A stretch of DNA of 64,000 nt from Methylotuvimicrobium alcaliphilum 20Z (GTDB lineage: Bacteria; Pseudomonadota; Gammaproteobacteria; Methylococcales; Methylomonadaceae). The stretch's first letter is position 1; every line of letters begins with the position of its first letter. The position numbers and the translations under genes were made by a program. The stretch is taken from assembly GCF_000968535.2 (NCBI RefSeq), contig NC_016112.1, positions 2,418,001 to 2,482,000 of the forward strand, in the 5' to 3' direction. This document shows, piece after piece, positions 19,452 to 27,981 of this stretch. Below the pieces are notes generated by a model, which saw nothing but the letters and a program-made list of their open reading frames with translations, searched no databases and was not told the origin of the DNA.

Positions 19452-19742
19452 CTACATCAATAACAGCCCATTCAAATCCAATACCTTTTTGGCTCCAACA
19501 TGTTCTACCTTTCGTTCCCAATTGTTGCCCAGATAATAAAACCGCAAACTATCCTCCTCCGGGTCCATCACATTAATCAGGTCGTTTTTCAACTGCGTCC
19601 ATTGAGCCATATCGACTTCGATCTCGAACACCGAGTATTGAACCCGTTGCCCGAATACTTGGCAAAGTCTCGCGATTTTCCGCAAGCGCTTGGGCCCGGT
19701 TTCGGTCTTAAAACTAACATCGTAGGTCACCAGTATCATCAT
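19452..19742 (-). CDS. cas2: CRISPR-associated endonuclease Cas2 (type I-C)
   Basis: 96 residues from the ATG at 19740-19742. The first strand MMILVTYDVSF with its Asp is the Cas2 ferredoxin-fold signature. RLRKIARLCQVFGQRVQYSVFEIEV follows, typical of the type I-C branch. With Cas1 it forms the spacer-integration complex. The frame is open upstream to 19832, but that stretch is cas1 sequence in another frame; a GGGAG Shine-Dalgarno lies eight bases before the chosen ATG, and cas1 ends 14 bases upstream. It is last in the cas operon. Confidence 0.95.
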   Translation of the reverse strand: MMILVTYDVSFKTETGPKRLRKIARLCQVFGQRVQYSVFEIEVDMAQWTQLKNDLINVMDPEEDSLRFYYLGNNWERKVEHVGAKKVLDLNGLLLM

Positions 19743-19756
19743 CGATCTATCTCCCA

Positions 19757-20791
19757 TTATTTCCACAAGAACGGCACGTAGCTGTCGCAATCGCCGCGCA
19801 AGAATCTCGCCAGTATTTGGGCTTGCAGCCACGGTAATAAACCAACCGGTACGGTTTCTTCAAACCAAGGATGCATCAAGGTATCTTGCTTGCGATCCTG
19901 CCAGGCGGCCAACAATGTTTTACGCGGCTCTTCCTTGAGCGTCACCGAACCATTCGGCCAGGTTTCGAAGTCATTAAGGGCAAGTTGACGTTTGTTGATC
20001 AACGACAGGACGAAGCGTTCGACCATCGGCCTGAATTCCTCGACCAAATCCAACGCCAATGACGGTCTGCCGCTACGCAATTGATGCAAAAAACCGCTGG
20101 CAGGATCGAGGCCGACCGTTTCGAGCGCGGAACGGCAATCATGGGTCAGCAGGGTATAACAAAACGACAAGAGTGCGTTGACCGGATCGGTCGGCGGCCG
20201 GCGTCTGCGTGCGTCGAATTCGAAGCCCGGTTGACGGATCAAGTGTTGAAACACGCCGAAATAAACCTGTGCCGCCTCCCCTTCCCTGCCCATCAAGGTA
20301 TCAATCCCGTTACAGTCGGCCAGTTGTTGCATACATCGGCTCAAGCGTTTCTCGGCGGCTGCCAGATCGTGCGTCATATTTTGCTGCTCGGCTTGATTCC
20401 CGTAATCACGCAGATAACGTCTCAATACCGAGCGCTGATTATAAAGCTTTCCGGTCAACATCGTTCGTGCGATCGCGACGCTCTTTGCGGTATCCGCGCC
20501 GGTCAGGTGTTGGGTACGACGCAGCAAAACATTGCCGCTTACGGGCCCTTCGACTCGCGCCAGAAATTTTCCGAATTGATTTAGATAGGTAATCGTTATG
20601 CCGTTTTCCGCGCAATGCGCCATCAAATAAGGCGAAATACTGACTTGCCCGAAGCAAACCAGTCCTTGTAATTTATGGATCGGTACACGCGCTTTCAGCT
20701 CTTTATCGACTTTTAGAACCAGATTCTCGTTGTCTTTGTGTAACCAGGAATTTTGAGTTTGGATATAAATGACGTTTCTTAACGGTCGCAT
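19757..20791 (-). CDS. cas1: CRISPR-associated endonuclease/integrase Cas1 (type I-C)
   Basis: 344 residues. It starts MRPLRNVIYIQTQNSWLHKDNE, the normal type I-C N terminus. The catalytic region is visible: a glutamate in GREGEAAQVYFGVFQHL, a histidine in LLTHDCRSALETVGLDPASGFLHQ, and the acidic run LALDLVEEFRP. Cas1 integrates new spacers next to the leader. The start at 20789-20791 is two bases after the cas4 stop; a longer frame to 20887 would run through cas4. Confidence 0.96.
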   Translation of the reverse strand: MRPLRNVIYIQTQNSWLHKDNENLVLKVDKELKARVPIHKLQGLVCFGQVSISPYLMAHCAENGITITYLNQFGKFLARVEGPVSGNVLLRRTQHLTGADTAKSVAIARTMLTGKLYNQRSVLRRYLRDYGNQAEQQNMTHDLAAAEKRLSRCMQQLADCNGIDTLMGREGEAAQVYFGVFQHLIRQPGFEFDARRRRPPTDPVNALLSFCYTLLTHDCRSALETVGLDPASGFLHQLRSGRPSLALDLVEEFRPMVERFVLSLINKRQLALNDFETWPNGSVTLKEEPRKTLLAAWQDRKQDTLMHPWFEETVPVGLLPWLQAQILARFLRGDCDSYVPFLWK

Positions 20792-20793
20792 AT

Positions 20794-21420
20794 TCAGTCC
20801 TGTGCAAGTTGCCGGGCCAACCAGGCCGACGCGGATTTGCCAAATATTTGCGGATGGCATTGTTCGAGCAACGAACAGTTTCGGCATTTTTTCGCTTGGT
20901 AATCGGCTTTCGGCGTTTCTTTGCTGCGGATAATTTCGCGGCAGCCCGTAATAGTCTCCAGCGTCAATTCACGTAATGTCTGATCGAAAACGACCGCATG
21001 CCGCCTGCGTACTTCGCCGTAAAACAAAGCGCCTTCCGGCACTTCGACATTTTCCATATCTTCCAGACAGAGCGCTTGGGCGCATAACTGGACTTCATCG
21101 GCCCGGTGCGCCTTGGGCCGGCCGCGTTTGTATTCGATCGGAAATGGAACTTCCGTACCGTCCGACTGCCGGTGATATTCGACCACATCGGCCACGCCTT
21201 CGATGCCCAATTCGGCATGAGACAAACGCAGCGCTCTAACGGTACGAATATCTCCGCGCGTCTCGCGGTCGGGTTGGTTGACTCGCTGATGCAACACTTG
21301 TCCCTCGGCGGTAAAGCGATTTTCGAGCCAAACGTCTTCCAATTCGATCAGCGCGAATTGCCGGGGGCAATACAAATAGTGTTGCAGGCGGGATAGGTAA
21401 ATCGGTTCGAGATCGTTCAT
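20794..21420 (-). CDS. cas4: CRISPR-associated exonuclease Cas4 (type I-C)
   Basis: 208 residues. The iron-sulfur cysteines are all present: one in YLYCPRQFALIE near the start, and three in KKCRNCSLLEQCHP near the end. The RecB-like nuclease motifs GVADVVEYH and PIEYKRGRPK lie between. Cas4 trims prespacers and sets PAM choice and orientation with Cas1-Cas2. The ATG at 21418-21420 is preferred over a TTG six bases earlier. A 60-base gap to cas7 contains a TGTAGGAGCGACTTCC word that looks like a dispersed repeat. Confidence 0.95.
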   Translation of the reverse strand: MNDLEPIYLSRLQHYLYCPRQFALIELEDVWLENRFTAEGQVLHQRVNQPDRETRGDIRTVRALRLSHAELGIEGVADVVEYHRQSDGTEVPFPIEYKRGRPKAHRADEVQLCAQALCLEDMENVEVPEGALFYGEVRRRHAVVFDQTLRELTLETITGCREIIRSKETPKADYQAKKCRNCSLLEQCHPQIFGKSASAWLARQLAQD

Positions 21421-21480
21421 CGTCAAAATTTGCAGAAAACCATTCAGTCGCGCTCTGGAAGTCGCTCCTACAGCTTGTCG

Positions 21481-22344
21481 TCAAAAGCCTTCTTTTTCCT
21501 CCGGCTGCAATCCAGGAAGCGTTTCCAGCTCATAACTGCCGTCGGCATTGACCGTCAAACTGCCATGTACCTTGGCCGAAGAATATTGACCGCTTCGGCT
21601 ATTATGTTGCCACCAAATCACTTTTTTGACGGCCATGGAGCCTTCGGGCCTTGCCGATGACGCATCGCCTTCGAACAGTCTCGGCAAAACCTTTTTGATC
21701 GCCTCGGCATCGTCATCGCTGAACCCGGTTTTCTCGGCCAGTTGCGGCGTGATCGCACCGTAAGCGACATAAACGGCATGGTCGACCCTGTGCTTCATGC
21801 CCATCGTATCGGCTCCTTTTTTACTACCATCGCCTTCGCTGTTGACGCTCTTGGTGATTTGCGTACTGGTAATACTGACCGGTTCGACGCTGAAAGCCGA
21901 TTGGATCGTGACCGGCCCTCGAATCGGAATCGAAACGCCGGCTGCATCGCCGTCCTTACCGAACGCAAAGACTTGCCCGAAAGCGCGAACGTCAAACCAT
22001 TTCGCACAGGCCATTTGCGCGGTTTGATCCTTGCTTTGCTTCTTGGGATTGAACGCATCCTTACCCAATCCGATTGGTGGTTCCGCTTCGGCCCGATTTT
22101 TCAAACTGGTCATACCGTCGGTTTTCTTTTCGTCGGATTGCACGAAAATCGAAAAGCTTTCGCTTTGCAAGCGGTCGCGGATTTTCCGTTTCAGACAAAC
22201 ATCGGTCATTTCGCCGTAACCGTCATAATCGGTGCGCGGCCGGTTGCCGTTGAGCGGGTCGCCGTTGGGATTGGCGTGATCGACGCTGAAAATAACGGCA
22301 AAGTCGATTTTATGGCTCAATGTGTTTCGGTCCAGTTCGCTCAT
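21481..22344 (-). CDS. cas7: Cascade backbone subunit Cas7 (Csd2), type I-C
   Basis: 287 residues. The family signature DFAVIFSVDHANPNGDPLNGNRPRTDYDGYG lies at residues 14-44. Further conserved pieces are DVRAFGQVFAFG, SIPIRGPVTIQSAFS and HRVDHAVYVAYG. It is the RRM-fold protein that polymerises along the crRNA in the interference complex. Its ATG overlaps the cas8c stop by four bases. Confidence 0.96.
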   Translation of the reverse strand: MSELDRNTLSHKIDFAVIFSVDHANPNGDPLNGNRPRTDYDGYGEMTDVCLKRKIRDRLQSESFSIFVQSDEKKTDGMTSLKNRAEAEPPIGLGKDAFNPKKQSKDQTAQMACAKWFDVRAFGQVFAFGKDGDAAGVSIPIRGPVTIQSAFSVEPVSITSTQITKSVNSEGDGSKKGADTMGMKHRVDHAVYVAYGAITPQLAEKTGFSDDDAEAIKKVLPRLFEGDASSARPEGSMAVKKVIWWQHNSRSGQYSSAKVHGSLTVNADGSYELETLPGLQPEEKEGF

Positions 22345-24371
22345 TCTGAGTCTCCTTGTGCTTCAGTTTCGTTGGGTTCGTGAGTGTCTGTTTTCGTTTT
22401 GAATTTTTGCCGCTGGCAGTGATATGCCAGCAAAAATTCGCCGGAAAGCGGCGCTTTGCTTCTGAAATCTTCGCCATTAAATAAAGCGATCACGGCATCG
22501 AGCTCTTTCTGCCGGTTGGTTAAAAAGCCGGCGCGCGACACGCGCAATCGTTGAATATAGGGTTGCAAGGCCAACTCGATCGAGCGCCAAGTTTCGTAGG
22601 GACGGTCGGCGAAGCGTTGCATCAAACGAGCCGCTGTAGTCGACCGGTTTTCCCCGCCGACATTAAGAGCCACTTCTTCGATACGCTCGGCGATCGCAAG
22701 TAACCGTCCGTACAAGTAGTCTCGCGATCGATTGTTTTCTTCTAATGCCATGGCATAGTTTCTCCTTTGATTTGAGTTTGGGTGTCTGCGGTAATAGCCT
22801 TTGAAAAGCGCGCAGGCAATGGCGAGGTTTTTCTCCCACAGCCATTGTCCATCACTGGCGTAAGCGTTGCGGTTAGTCGCCTTGCGAATGCAGTTGTCGA
22901 CCAAATCCCAAGGAAAGGGTTGACCGTCGACGATACAGGGCACCAAGCGCTCGATGACTTTTTTCTTGAGATTGTCGGTGACCTTCTCGCCGTAGGCGGC
23001 TTTGGCAATCGCGATAGGAACGGGCGAACTGACCGGCCAAATGACTTTGGTTTTCGGTTTTCTCCCCGTATCGTTCGGAATTTCGAGCGTATGACGTTGC
23101 GGCCACGAAAACTCGGTATGCCAGGACTCAAGCCGATTGAAAAAATCGTCCCGAAATAATTCACGGTAATAGAGGATTCCCATACGCCCGGGTGTCGCCG
23201 AATCAATGCCCATCACGACGATTTGCTCGTTGGCCGTCAATTCGGCCCGATAGCCGGCCATTTTTTTGCTCAGCTGTTGCGCATAGGATTGGCCTAAATC
23301 AATCGAATGATCGACAGTGTCGTCCGTTTGCTCAGGCGCCTCGGCCTGATCGACTTCTTCCAAATCGAAATCGCCGGTATTCAGAAAAGACCAGGTATCG
23401 GCCAACGGTTCCGGGATCGGCTTACCCGAAACCGCCCAGGCTACATAGACTTGATCGCCGTTTCGGTAGCCTTGACGGGATATGAGCCAGCGCAATGCGT
23501 TATGAGCTTTCTGCGTTGTTAAAAGTCCAACTCCGACCGACTGGCTACCATTTTTTTTAAAACTCTCTTTGGTATCAGTAAATTTTCCTAAGACTGTAAA
23601 ACCATTAAAGTCATTGAATGAAATTAATTTGGCCTTGTCTCCAGTATGACGTATTTTTGCAGGATGATTAGAAGCAAGTGCAGTGAAATTTCCTGTAACA
23701 AAACATAGTCCCCCCACACCTTCATTAGCTGAAATAAATGTGTTCCAGCTATTTTGCAGGCTAATGTCTTTCCATGTGTCAGAATCTGGTTGATTTTCAA
23801 TTTCAACAGACCAACAAACCAATGCAGCCCCCTGGTCTACCTGCTTTTTTTCTTTAGGTAAAACTTTAAAAATTAGGGGCATTTCATCACTGCTATCGCT
23901 TGTCCATTGGCGTAATAAATATTTTTTTTCTTGATCTAAGAATAAGATTTTGTTCTCTACCAGATCTGAAATAACTCTTCCTTTTTTTACATATTCCAAA
24001 ACGGCATTTGCTTTTGGATGGCTAAATTTTGAATCACACCAGCTTTTTAAAAGCTTGTAATATTCCTCAAAAAAGCTTGGTTTGTAAGTTATGAATTCTG
24101 AATAATCTTTGGCTACATACTGCAATTTATCCGCCAAAGGGTGCGGAGGGGGTTTAGTTCCTGTTCTTCCGGCTGATTGTTCGGTAGCCGGCAACACGAT
24201 CTGTGTTTTTTCCAGCACTGTTGCACGCTTGAAATTACCTTCACCATTGATAACGATATTAATATGAGCATTTTGATTCGTATGACTAATCGGCATCAAA
24301 CGCTGTTCTATCGGCAAATCCAGTAATATCGCCGCTTCATAGGTTTGATAAAGCTTTTCCATCCAACTCAT
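22341..24371 (-). CDS. cas8c: Cascade large subunit Cas8c (Csd1), type I-C
   Basis: 676 residues, longer than many Csd1 proteins. It begins MSWMEKLYQTYEAAILL and contains the Csd1 marks NIVINGEGNF, GTKPPPHPLADKLQYVAKDY and FVTGNFTALASNHPAKIRHTGDKAKLISFNDFNGFT. The C-terminal helical part includes AFALGRLLAIAE-like sequence (YLYGRLLAIAERIEEVAL). It recognises the PAM and recruits Cas3. The N-terminal half of the gene (about 23530-24330 on the plus strand) is visibly A+T-richer than the rest of the operon, suggesting a recombined or selected segment. Both ends overlap neighbours by four bases. Confidence 0.95.
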   Translation of the reverse strand: MSWMEKLYQTYEAAILLDLPIEQRLMPISHTNQNAHINIVINGEGNFKRATVLEKTQIVLPATEQSAGRTGTKPPPHPLADKLQYVAKDYSEFITYKPSFFEEYYKLLKSWCDSKFSHPKANAVLEYVKKGRVISDLVENKILFLDQEKKYLLRQWTSDSSDEMPLIFKVLPKEKKQVDQGAALVCWSVEIENQPDSDTWKDISLQNSWNTFISANEGVGGLCFVTGNFTALASNHPAKIRHTGDKAKLISFNDFNGFTVLGKFTDTKESFKKNGSQSVGVGLLTTQKAHNALRWLISRQGYRNGDQVYVAWAVSGKPIPEPLADTWSFLNTGDFDLEEVDQAEAPEQTDDTVDHSIDLGQSYAQQLSKKMAGYRAELTANEQIVVMGIDSATPGRMGILYYRELFRDDFFNRLESWHTEFSWPQRHTLEIPNDTGRKPKTKVIWPVSSPVPIAIAKAAYGEKVTDNLKKKVIERLVPCIVDGQPFPWDLVDNCIRKATNRNAYASDGQWLWEKNLAIACALFKGYYRRHPNSNQRRNYAMALEENNRSRDYLYGRLLAIAERIEEVALNVGGENRSTTAARLMQRFADRPYETWRSIELALQPYIQRLRVSRAGFLTNRQKELDAVIALFNGEDFRSKAPLSGEFLLAYHCQRQKFKTKTDTHEPNETEAQGDSE

Positions 24372-25072
24372 CTGCGATTCTCCTCATCCTCGACGGCCAG
24401 TAAATTACTGCCTATTCCGAACGGCTTGCGGCGCATCGGCCTGACGAAACGACTGACCGGACAGTTTTCCGGTCTTGGAAATTCTAAAATGCCTTTTTTC
24501 ATCGTCGCGTGCCAAAATCGGCTGTGCAATTCGTCGATGCCGGTTTCGTCCGGGTAGGCGAAACTGTGGAACATCAAGCCGAATGCCAATTCGTCGATTT
24601 CATCGTAAGCACCTTCTATAGAGCCGAATTCGCACGGTTCGACGTAAGCCTGGCAATCGCGCGTGCCCAAAAAAATATCCTGCCGGCCGCCCCGTTCCAG
24701 CATACGCTGTACGATGCTGTAATGCTTGCCGTCGATTCTGTCCTTTGCCAATTCGGGCCGATGCTCGTTCCATTCGAAATGCGCTTGTACCTGATACTCA
24801 ACGTCCCGTAAAAAGGTATAAATGGCCAGCGTATTGCCGCCGTTCCAAACCAATGGCTTGGTCCCTTTGGTCTGCGTTCTCAGCGGCTTGATTACTCTGA
24901 CTTTATCTACGTACCAGATCAAGGTTGGTTTCCAGTAGATCGACTTGAGCACGCCCTTGATCGCTTCATAGGTCGGCAGATGATAAGAACATTTCTCGCC
25001 GCCGATGCGCGTTACCGGATCGGTAAATAAGGCGTGACGCCCCCACAATCGAAAACTGATGCTGTTTTTCAC
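24368..25072 (-). CDS. cas5c: Cas5c (Cas5d), crRNA-processing endonuclease of type I-C
   Basis: 234 residues from a GTG at 25070-25072. An AAGGAG Shine-Dalgarno ends five bases before it; a GTG two codons earlier would overlap that site. With this start the catalytic residues fall at Tyr46 (in SIYWKPT), Lys116 and His117 (in DGKHYSIVQ), the same numbers reported for the Bacillus halodurans enzyme. The protein cuts pre-crRNA in the repeat hairpin, replacing Cas6, which is absent here as expected, and stays in the complex at the 5' handle. Confidence 0.95.
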   Translation of the reverse strand: MKNSISFRLWGRHALFTDPVTRIGGEKCSYHLPTYEAIKGVLKSIYWKPTLIWYVDKVRVIKPLRTQTKGTKPLVWNGGNTLAIYTFLRDVEYQVQAHFEWNEHRPELAKDRIDGKHYSIVQRMLERGGRQDIFLGTRDCQAYVEPCEFGSIEGAYDEIDELAFGLMFHSFAYPDETGIDELHSRFWHATMKKGILEFPRPENCPVSRFVRPMRRKPFGIGSNLLAVEDEENRR

Positions 25073-25081
25073 GAACACTCC

Positions 25082-27556
25082 TTATAAAATTATTGCCTCG
25101 GCTTTGCTGACCGGCTCGGTCGACAGGCCGAAGGCTTCACTGTAATAACGCTCGTCCAGACCGTAAATTCCTTCGCCAGGTTGAATTTCGTAAACCGCCT
25201 GCTGTTCGACCAGTCGGCGCCAGACGTTCGGAAAGACATTGACGCTGTATTGCTGAGCGCGTTGCAAACATTCACGAAACCGCCGCGCTTCAAATCGTTT
25301 GGCGATACCGCCCAACTCGACAAGTAACTGCTTTCCTTCAAGATACGGCACGATAACCGAATGCGTCGGCGCGTCGATCGCCTTGAACACATTGCCGGCG
25401 GTCATGAACGATTGCTTCAAATGCAATGCGGCACCGACTCCGACGTTGTACTTGTTCTGGCTCAATAAATTCAACAAAGAATCGTCCCTTCCCACTTGTT
25501 TGGCCGAAAGCGGATAACTCATGTCATCCGCACGGTCATAAAAGTAGTATTGAAAATAACGCCGCATCGCTTCGGGAGACAATAAGTCTTCATCTTCGAT
25601 TTCGCTCAAAACGCGCTTGGTTTTTTCCTGGCCGACCTTGATATCGATCAATTGCGATATGGTTTCCCGAGCCGGATTGACAATGTGCACCGTCGCGGTC
25701 GACAAGTGTCCGTTGCGATTGCAACGCCCCGCCGCTTGCGCTATCGAGTCGAGTCCGGCCAAAAAACGAACGACGCCGGCAAAATCGATATCGACGCCCG
25801 CCTCGATCAATTGCGTGCTGATGCATAGCACCGGCAACCCGTCCGCCAAACGCTGGCGCATAAGCTTGAACAAGGCCTTTCGATGCGCGGCGCATTGGCC
25901 TGTGCTCAGGTGAAACAGGCTTTCGATATCGACGGTTTCGGCGCATTTCAAATACAAGGCCTGCGCCCAGGCTTTGGTATTGACGATGACCAGGCAATTT
26001 CCTTTTGTGTCGAGTTCGGTCAGCGCCAATTCGGCGATTTCGTCTTCGCTCCAACCTTCGGGTTTGGTCTTGTCACTGATAACGACCCGCTTGAGTTGAT
26101 CGAACAAGCCGCTGATATCGGGCATCAACTCGCTGTTTTGCGGTAACGACAACTGGCCTTTGTCCGACGCCCGCAAACGATCCAGCACCGGCTGCGTGGC
26201 GGTGCACAGTACGGCGGTCATCCCGGCATGATCGGCTAAAAAGTTTAGCGCATTACAGAATAAATGCGTGCACTGAATCGGTAGGGTTTGAATTTCATCG
26301 AAAATCACGACGCTGTTCGCCAGTTGATGTAAGCGCCGAACACCGCGTGTGCCGCCGCCGAACAGAGTTTCCAAAAACTGCACCATTGTCGTTAAAACGA
26401 TCGGCGCATCCCAGTTTTCTGCCGCTAATTTGCTATGCCAGGTTTGTCGTTCCGGTTCCAAATTGCTGTGTTGTTCAAGCACCCACGGATACGCATCGCT
26501 TTCCCGTTCAAGTGCGCTGCGTATCGCGGCGGCATTTTGTTCAATGATCGAAGTATATGGAATGACGTAAATGATGCGCTCCAATTTATGCTTTTGAGCG
26601 TGGTGCAAGGCATAGCGCAAACTTGCGTAGGTTTTGCCGCCGCCGGTCGGTACGGTCAGCGTATAGATGCCTTGCGGCTCGTGGGCACGGTTTTTACACA
26701 CTTCGGAAATTTCGCGCCGGATTCCGTCAATCGGAGTATTGGATTCGGTCGGTTTATTCGAGAATCCTGCCAAAAACAATTCCAGACGTTCTATCGCCAC
26801 TGTCAATTGCAAGTCGTTTTTGTTTCGGTAGCACGCATTACCGGGTGTTTCAAAATCGGCGCTGTCGATGCGATCGGCATCGATCAGACAGCTAAACAAA
26901 AATCGCGTCCAAAAGCCCAAATAAAATTCTCGTATCGTTGTTGACTGCTTCGAGCCGGACATCATCATTACCCTGATTTGTTCGAGCATCGCTTTTAGCA
27001 GCGGCTTGTCCATTAGTTTCTTTGCTCGTTCGAGAATTTGACTGTCGGCGTTCTCCTTGCATTCGGCCAAATGCGTTCGAACGTCGTCTTTCTGCATGCG
27101 CACATTGAAACCGTTGCTGCCGTCCGGTTTCAGGCAGTCGATCAGGCCGCTGTGATGCGAGGCAATGCAAACCGCCATAATCTGCCCGCACAAGCGGCCT
27201 TCGCCGTTATTGCCATAACGGCTCAACTCTTGCCAAATCCATTGCGCACCGGCGCTGGAGTGATCAATTTTACCTTTCAGCGCTTTGGCGTCGACGGCTT
27301 CATTGTCGATGTCAGGATCGATCAGCCCCGTGGCTGATTGCAGATAATTTTGAAACTCAGTGCTGTATTTGCCGAAATCATGCAGCAAACCGATCAATTC
27401 GCCCGCTTCCGGCAGGTTGATTTTAGTGGCCAGTTTTTTTGCAATTTCAGCAACATCGATAAGGTGCTCTTCCAAAGTTTGTATTTTCTTATCATTAGAA
27501 CGGACATGTGCAACATAAAGCGTGTCTTTTATTTTCAAAATACGATCTCGATACAA
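25082..27556 (-). CDS. cas3: Cas3 helicase-nuclease (type I-C)
   Basis: 824 residues. The N-terminal HD nuclease has EEHLIDVAE, LLHDFGKYS (His59-Asp60) and DHSSAGAQW. The superfamily 2 helicase has Walker A TVPTGGGKTYASL near residue 305, the DEAD-box variant FDEIQTLP near 422, and motif VI QAAGRCNRNG near 607. It unwinds and degrades the non-target strand after recruitment by the interference complex. No ATG lies at the expected N terminus: the frame starts with TTG at 27556, with a second TTG at codon 7, before the conserved LYVAHVRSNDKKIQTLEEH. It is first in the cas operon. Confidence 0.95.
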   Translation of the reverse strand: MYRDRILKIKDTLYVAHVRSNDKKIQTLEEHLIDVAEIAKKLATKINLPEAGELIGLLHDFGKYSTEFQNYLQSATGLIDPDIDNEAVDAKALKGKIDHSSAGAQWIWQELSRYGNNGEGRLCGQIMAVCIASHHSGLIDCLKPDGSNGFNVRMQKDDVRTHLAECKENADSQILERAKKLMDKPLLKAMLEQIRVMMMSGSKQSTTIREFYLGFWTRFLFSCLIDADRIDSADFETPGNACYRNKNDLQLTVAIERLELFLAGFSNKPTESNTPIDGIRREISEVCKNRAHEPQGIYTLTVPTGGGKTYASLRYALHHAQKHKLERIIYVIPYTSIIEQNAAAIRSALERESDAYPWVLEQHSNLEPERQTWHSKLAAENWDAPIVLTTMVQFLETLFGGGTRGVRRLHQLANSVVIFDEIQTLPIQCTHLFCNALNFLADHAGMTAVLCTATQPVLDRLRASDKGQLSLPQNSELMPDISGLFDQLKRVVISDKTKPEGWSEDEIAELALTELDTKGNCLVIVNTKAWAQALYLKCAETVDIESLFHLSTGQCAAHRKALFKLMRQRLADGLPVLCISTQLIEAGVDIDFAGVVRFLAGLDSIAQAAGRCNRNGHLSTATVHIVNPARETISQLIDIKVGQEKTKRVLSEIEDEDLLSPEAMRRYFQYYFYDRADDMSYPLSAKQVGRDDSLLNLLSQNKYNVGVGAALHLKQSFMTAGNVFKAIDAPTHSVIVPYLEGKQLLVELGGIAKRFEARRFRECLQRAQQYSVNVFPNVWRRLVEQQAVYEIQPGEGIYGLDERYYSEAFGLSTEPVSKAEAIIL

Positions 27557-27909
27557 AATTTTTATCTATTTCAGACGAGATATACCGTTCACTCTGGTGA
27601 AAACTCCGAAGGTTCCAAGACAAATTAAATCGGCATTCTCATTCTGCAAATGTAGAGCATGCCAACCGTTTACGCTAGACAATAAAGCCTTGCCCTTGGC
27701 AAAGTAATCGAAATGACCAAAGTAAGCCGAAAAAATTGGAACTAGAAAAAGGGGCAGGATTAATTTCCCTCACGCCGACGAAACTGCATTGCACTAAAAG
27801 CCTTGTATTTTGCCTCCGCCTGCGCTATTCGCGCGGACTCCGGCAAAACACCCGGCAATACGGCTATCGGTGGCTAAAAATCTTCACTTCGCTAACGCTC
27901 CATTGTTGA
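27557..27909. other. Gene-free stretch upstream of cas3
   Basis: The 353 bases between cas3 and the group II intron should hold the cas promoter on the minus strand, but I see no convincing -35/-10 pair. The part at about 27780-27909 is the 3' exon side of the intron. No supported coding frame or RNA gene is seen. Confidence 0.4.
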
Positions 27910-27943
27910 GTAGACCGCAGGCACTTCCCCCACAGACTCTCGC

Positions 27944-27978
27944 AGAACGGTACGTGAACCTCTCGATTCATACCGCTC
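27944..27978 (-). ncRNA. Group II intron domain V
   Basis: On the minus strand it begins GAGCGGTATG and ends GTACCGTTCT. It forms the hairpin with the catalytic AGC triad, a GAGA tetraloop and a bulge, as expected of domain V. It lies just after the reverse transcriptase stop codon, the standard place. Domain VI follows to about 27910. Confidence 0.8.
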
Positions 27979-27981
27979 CCA

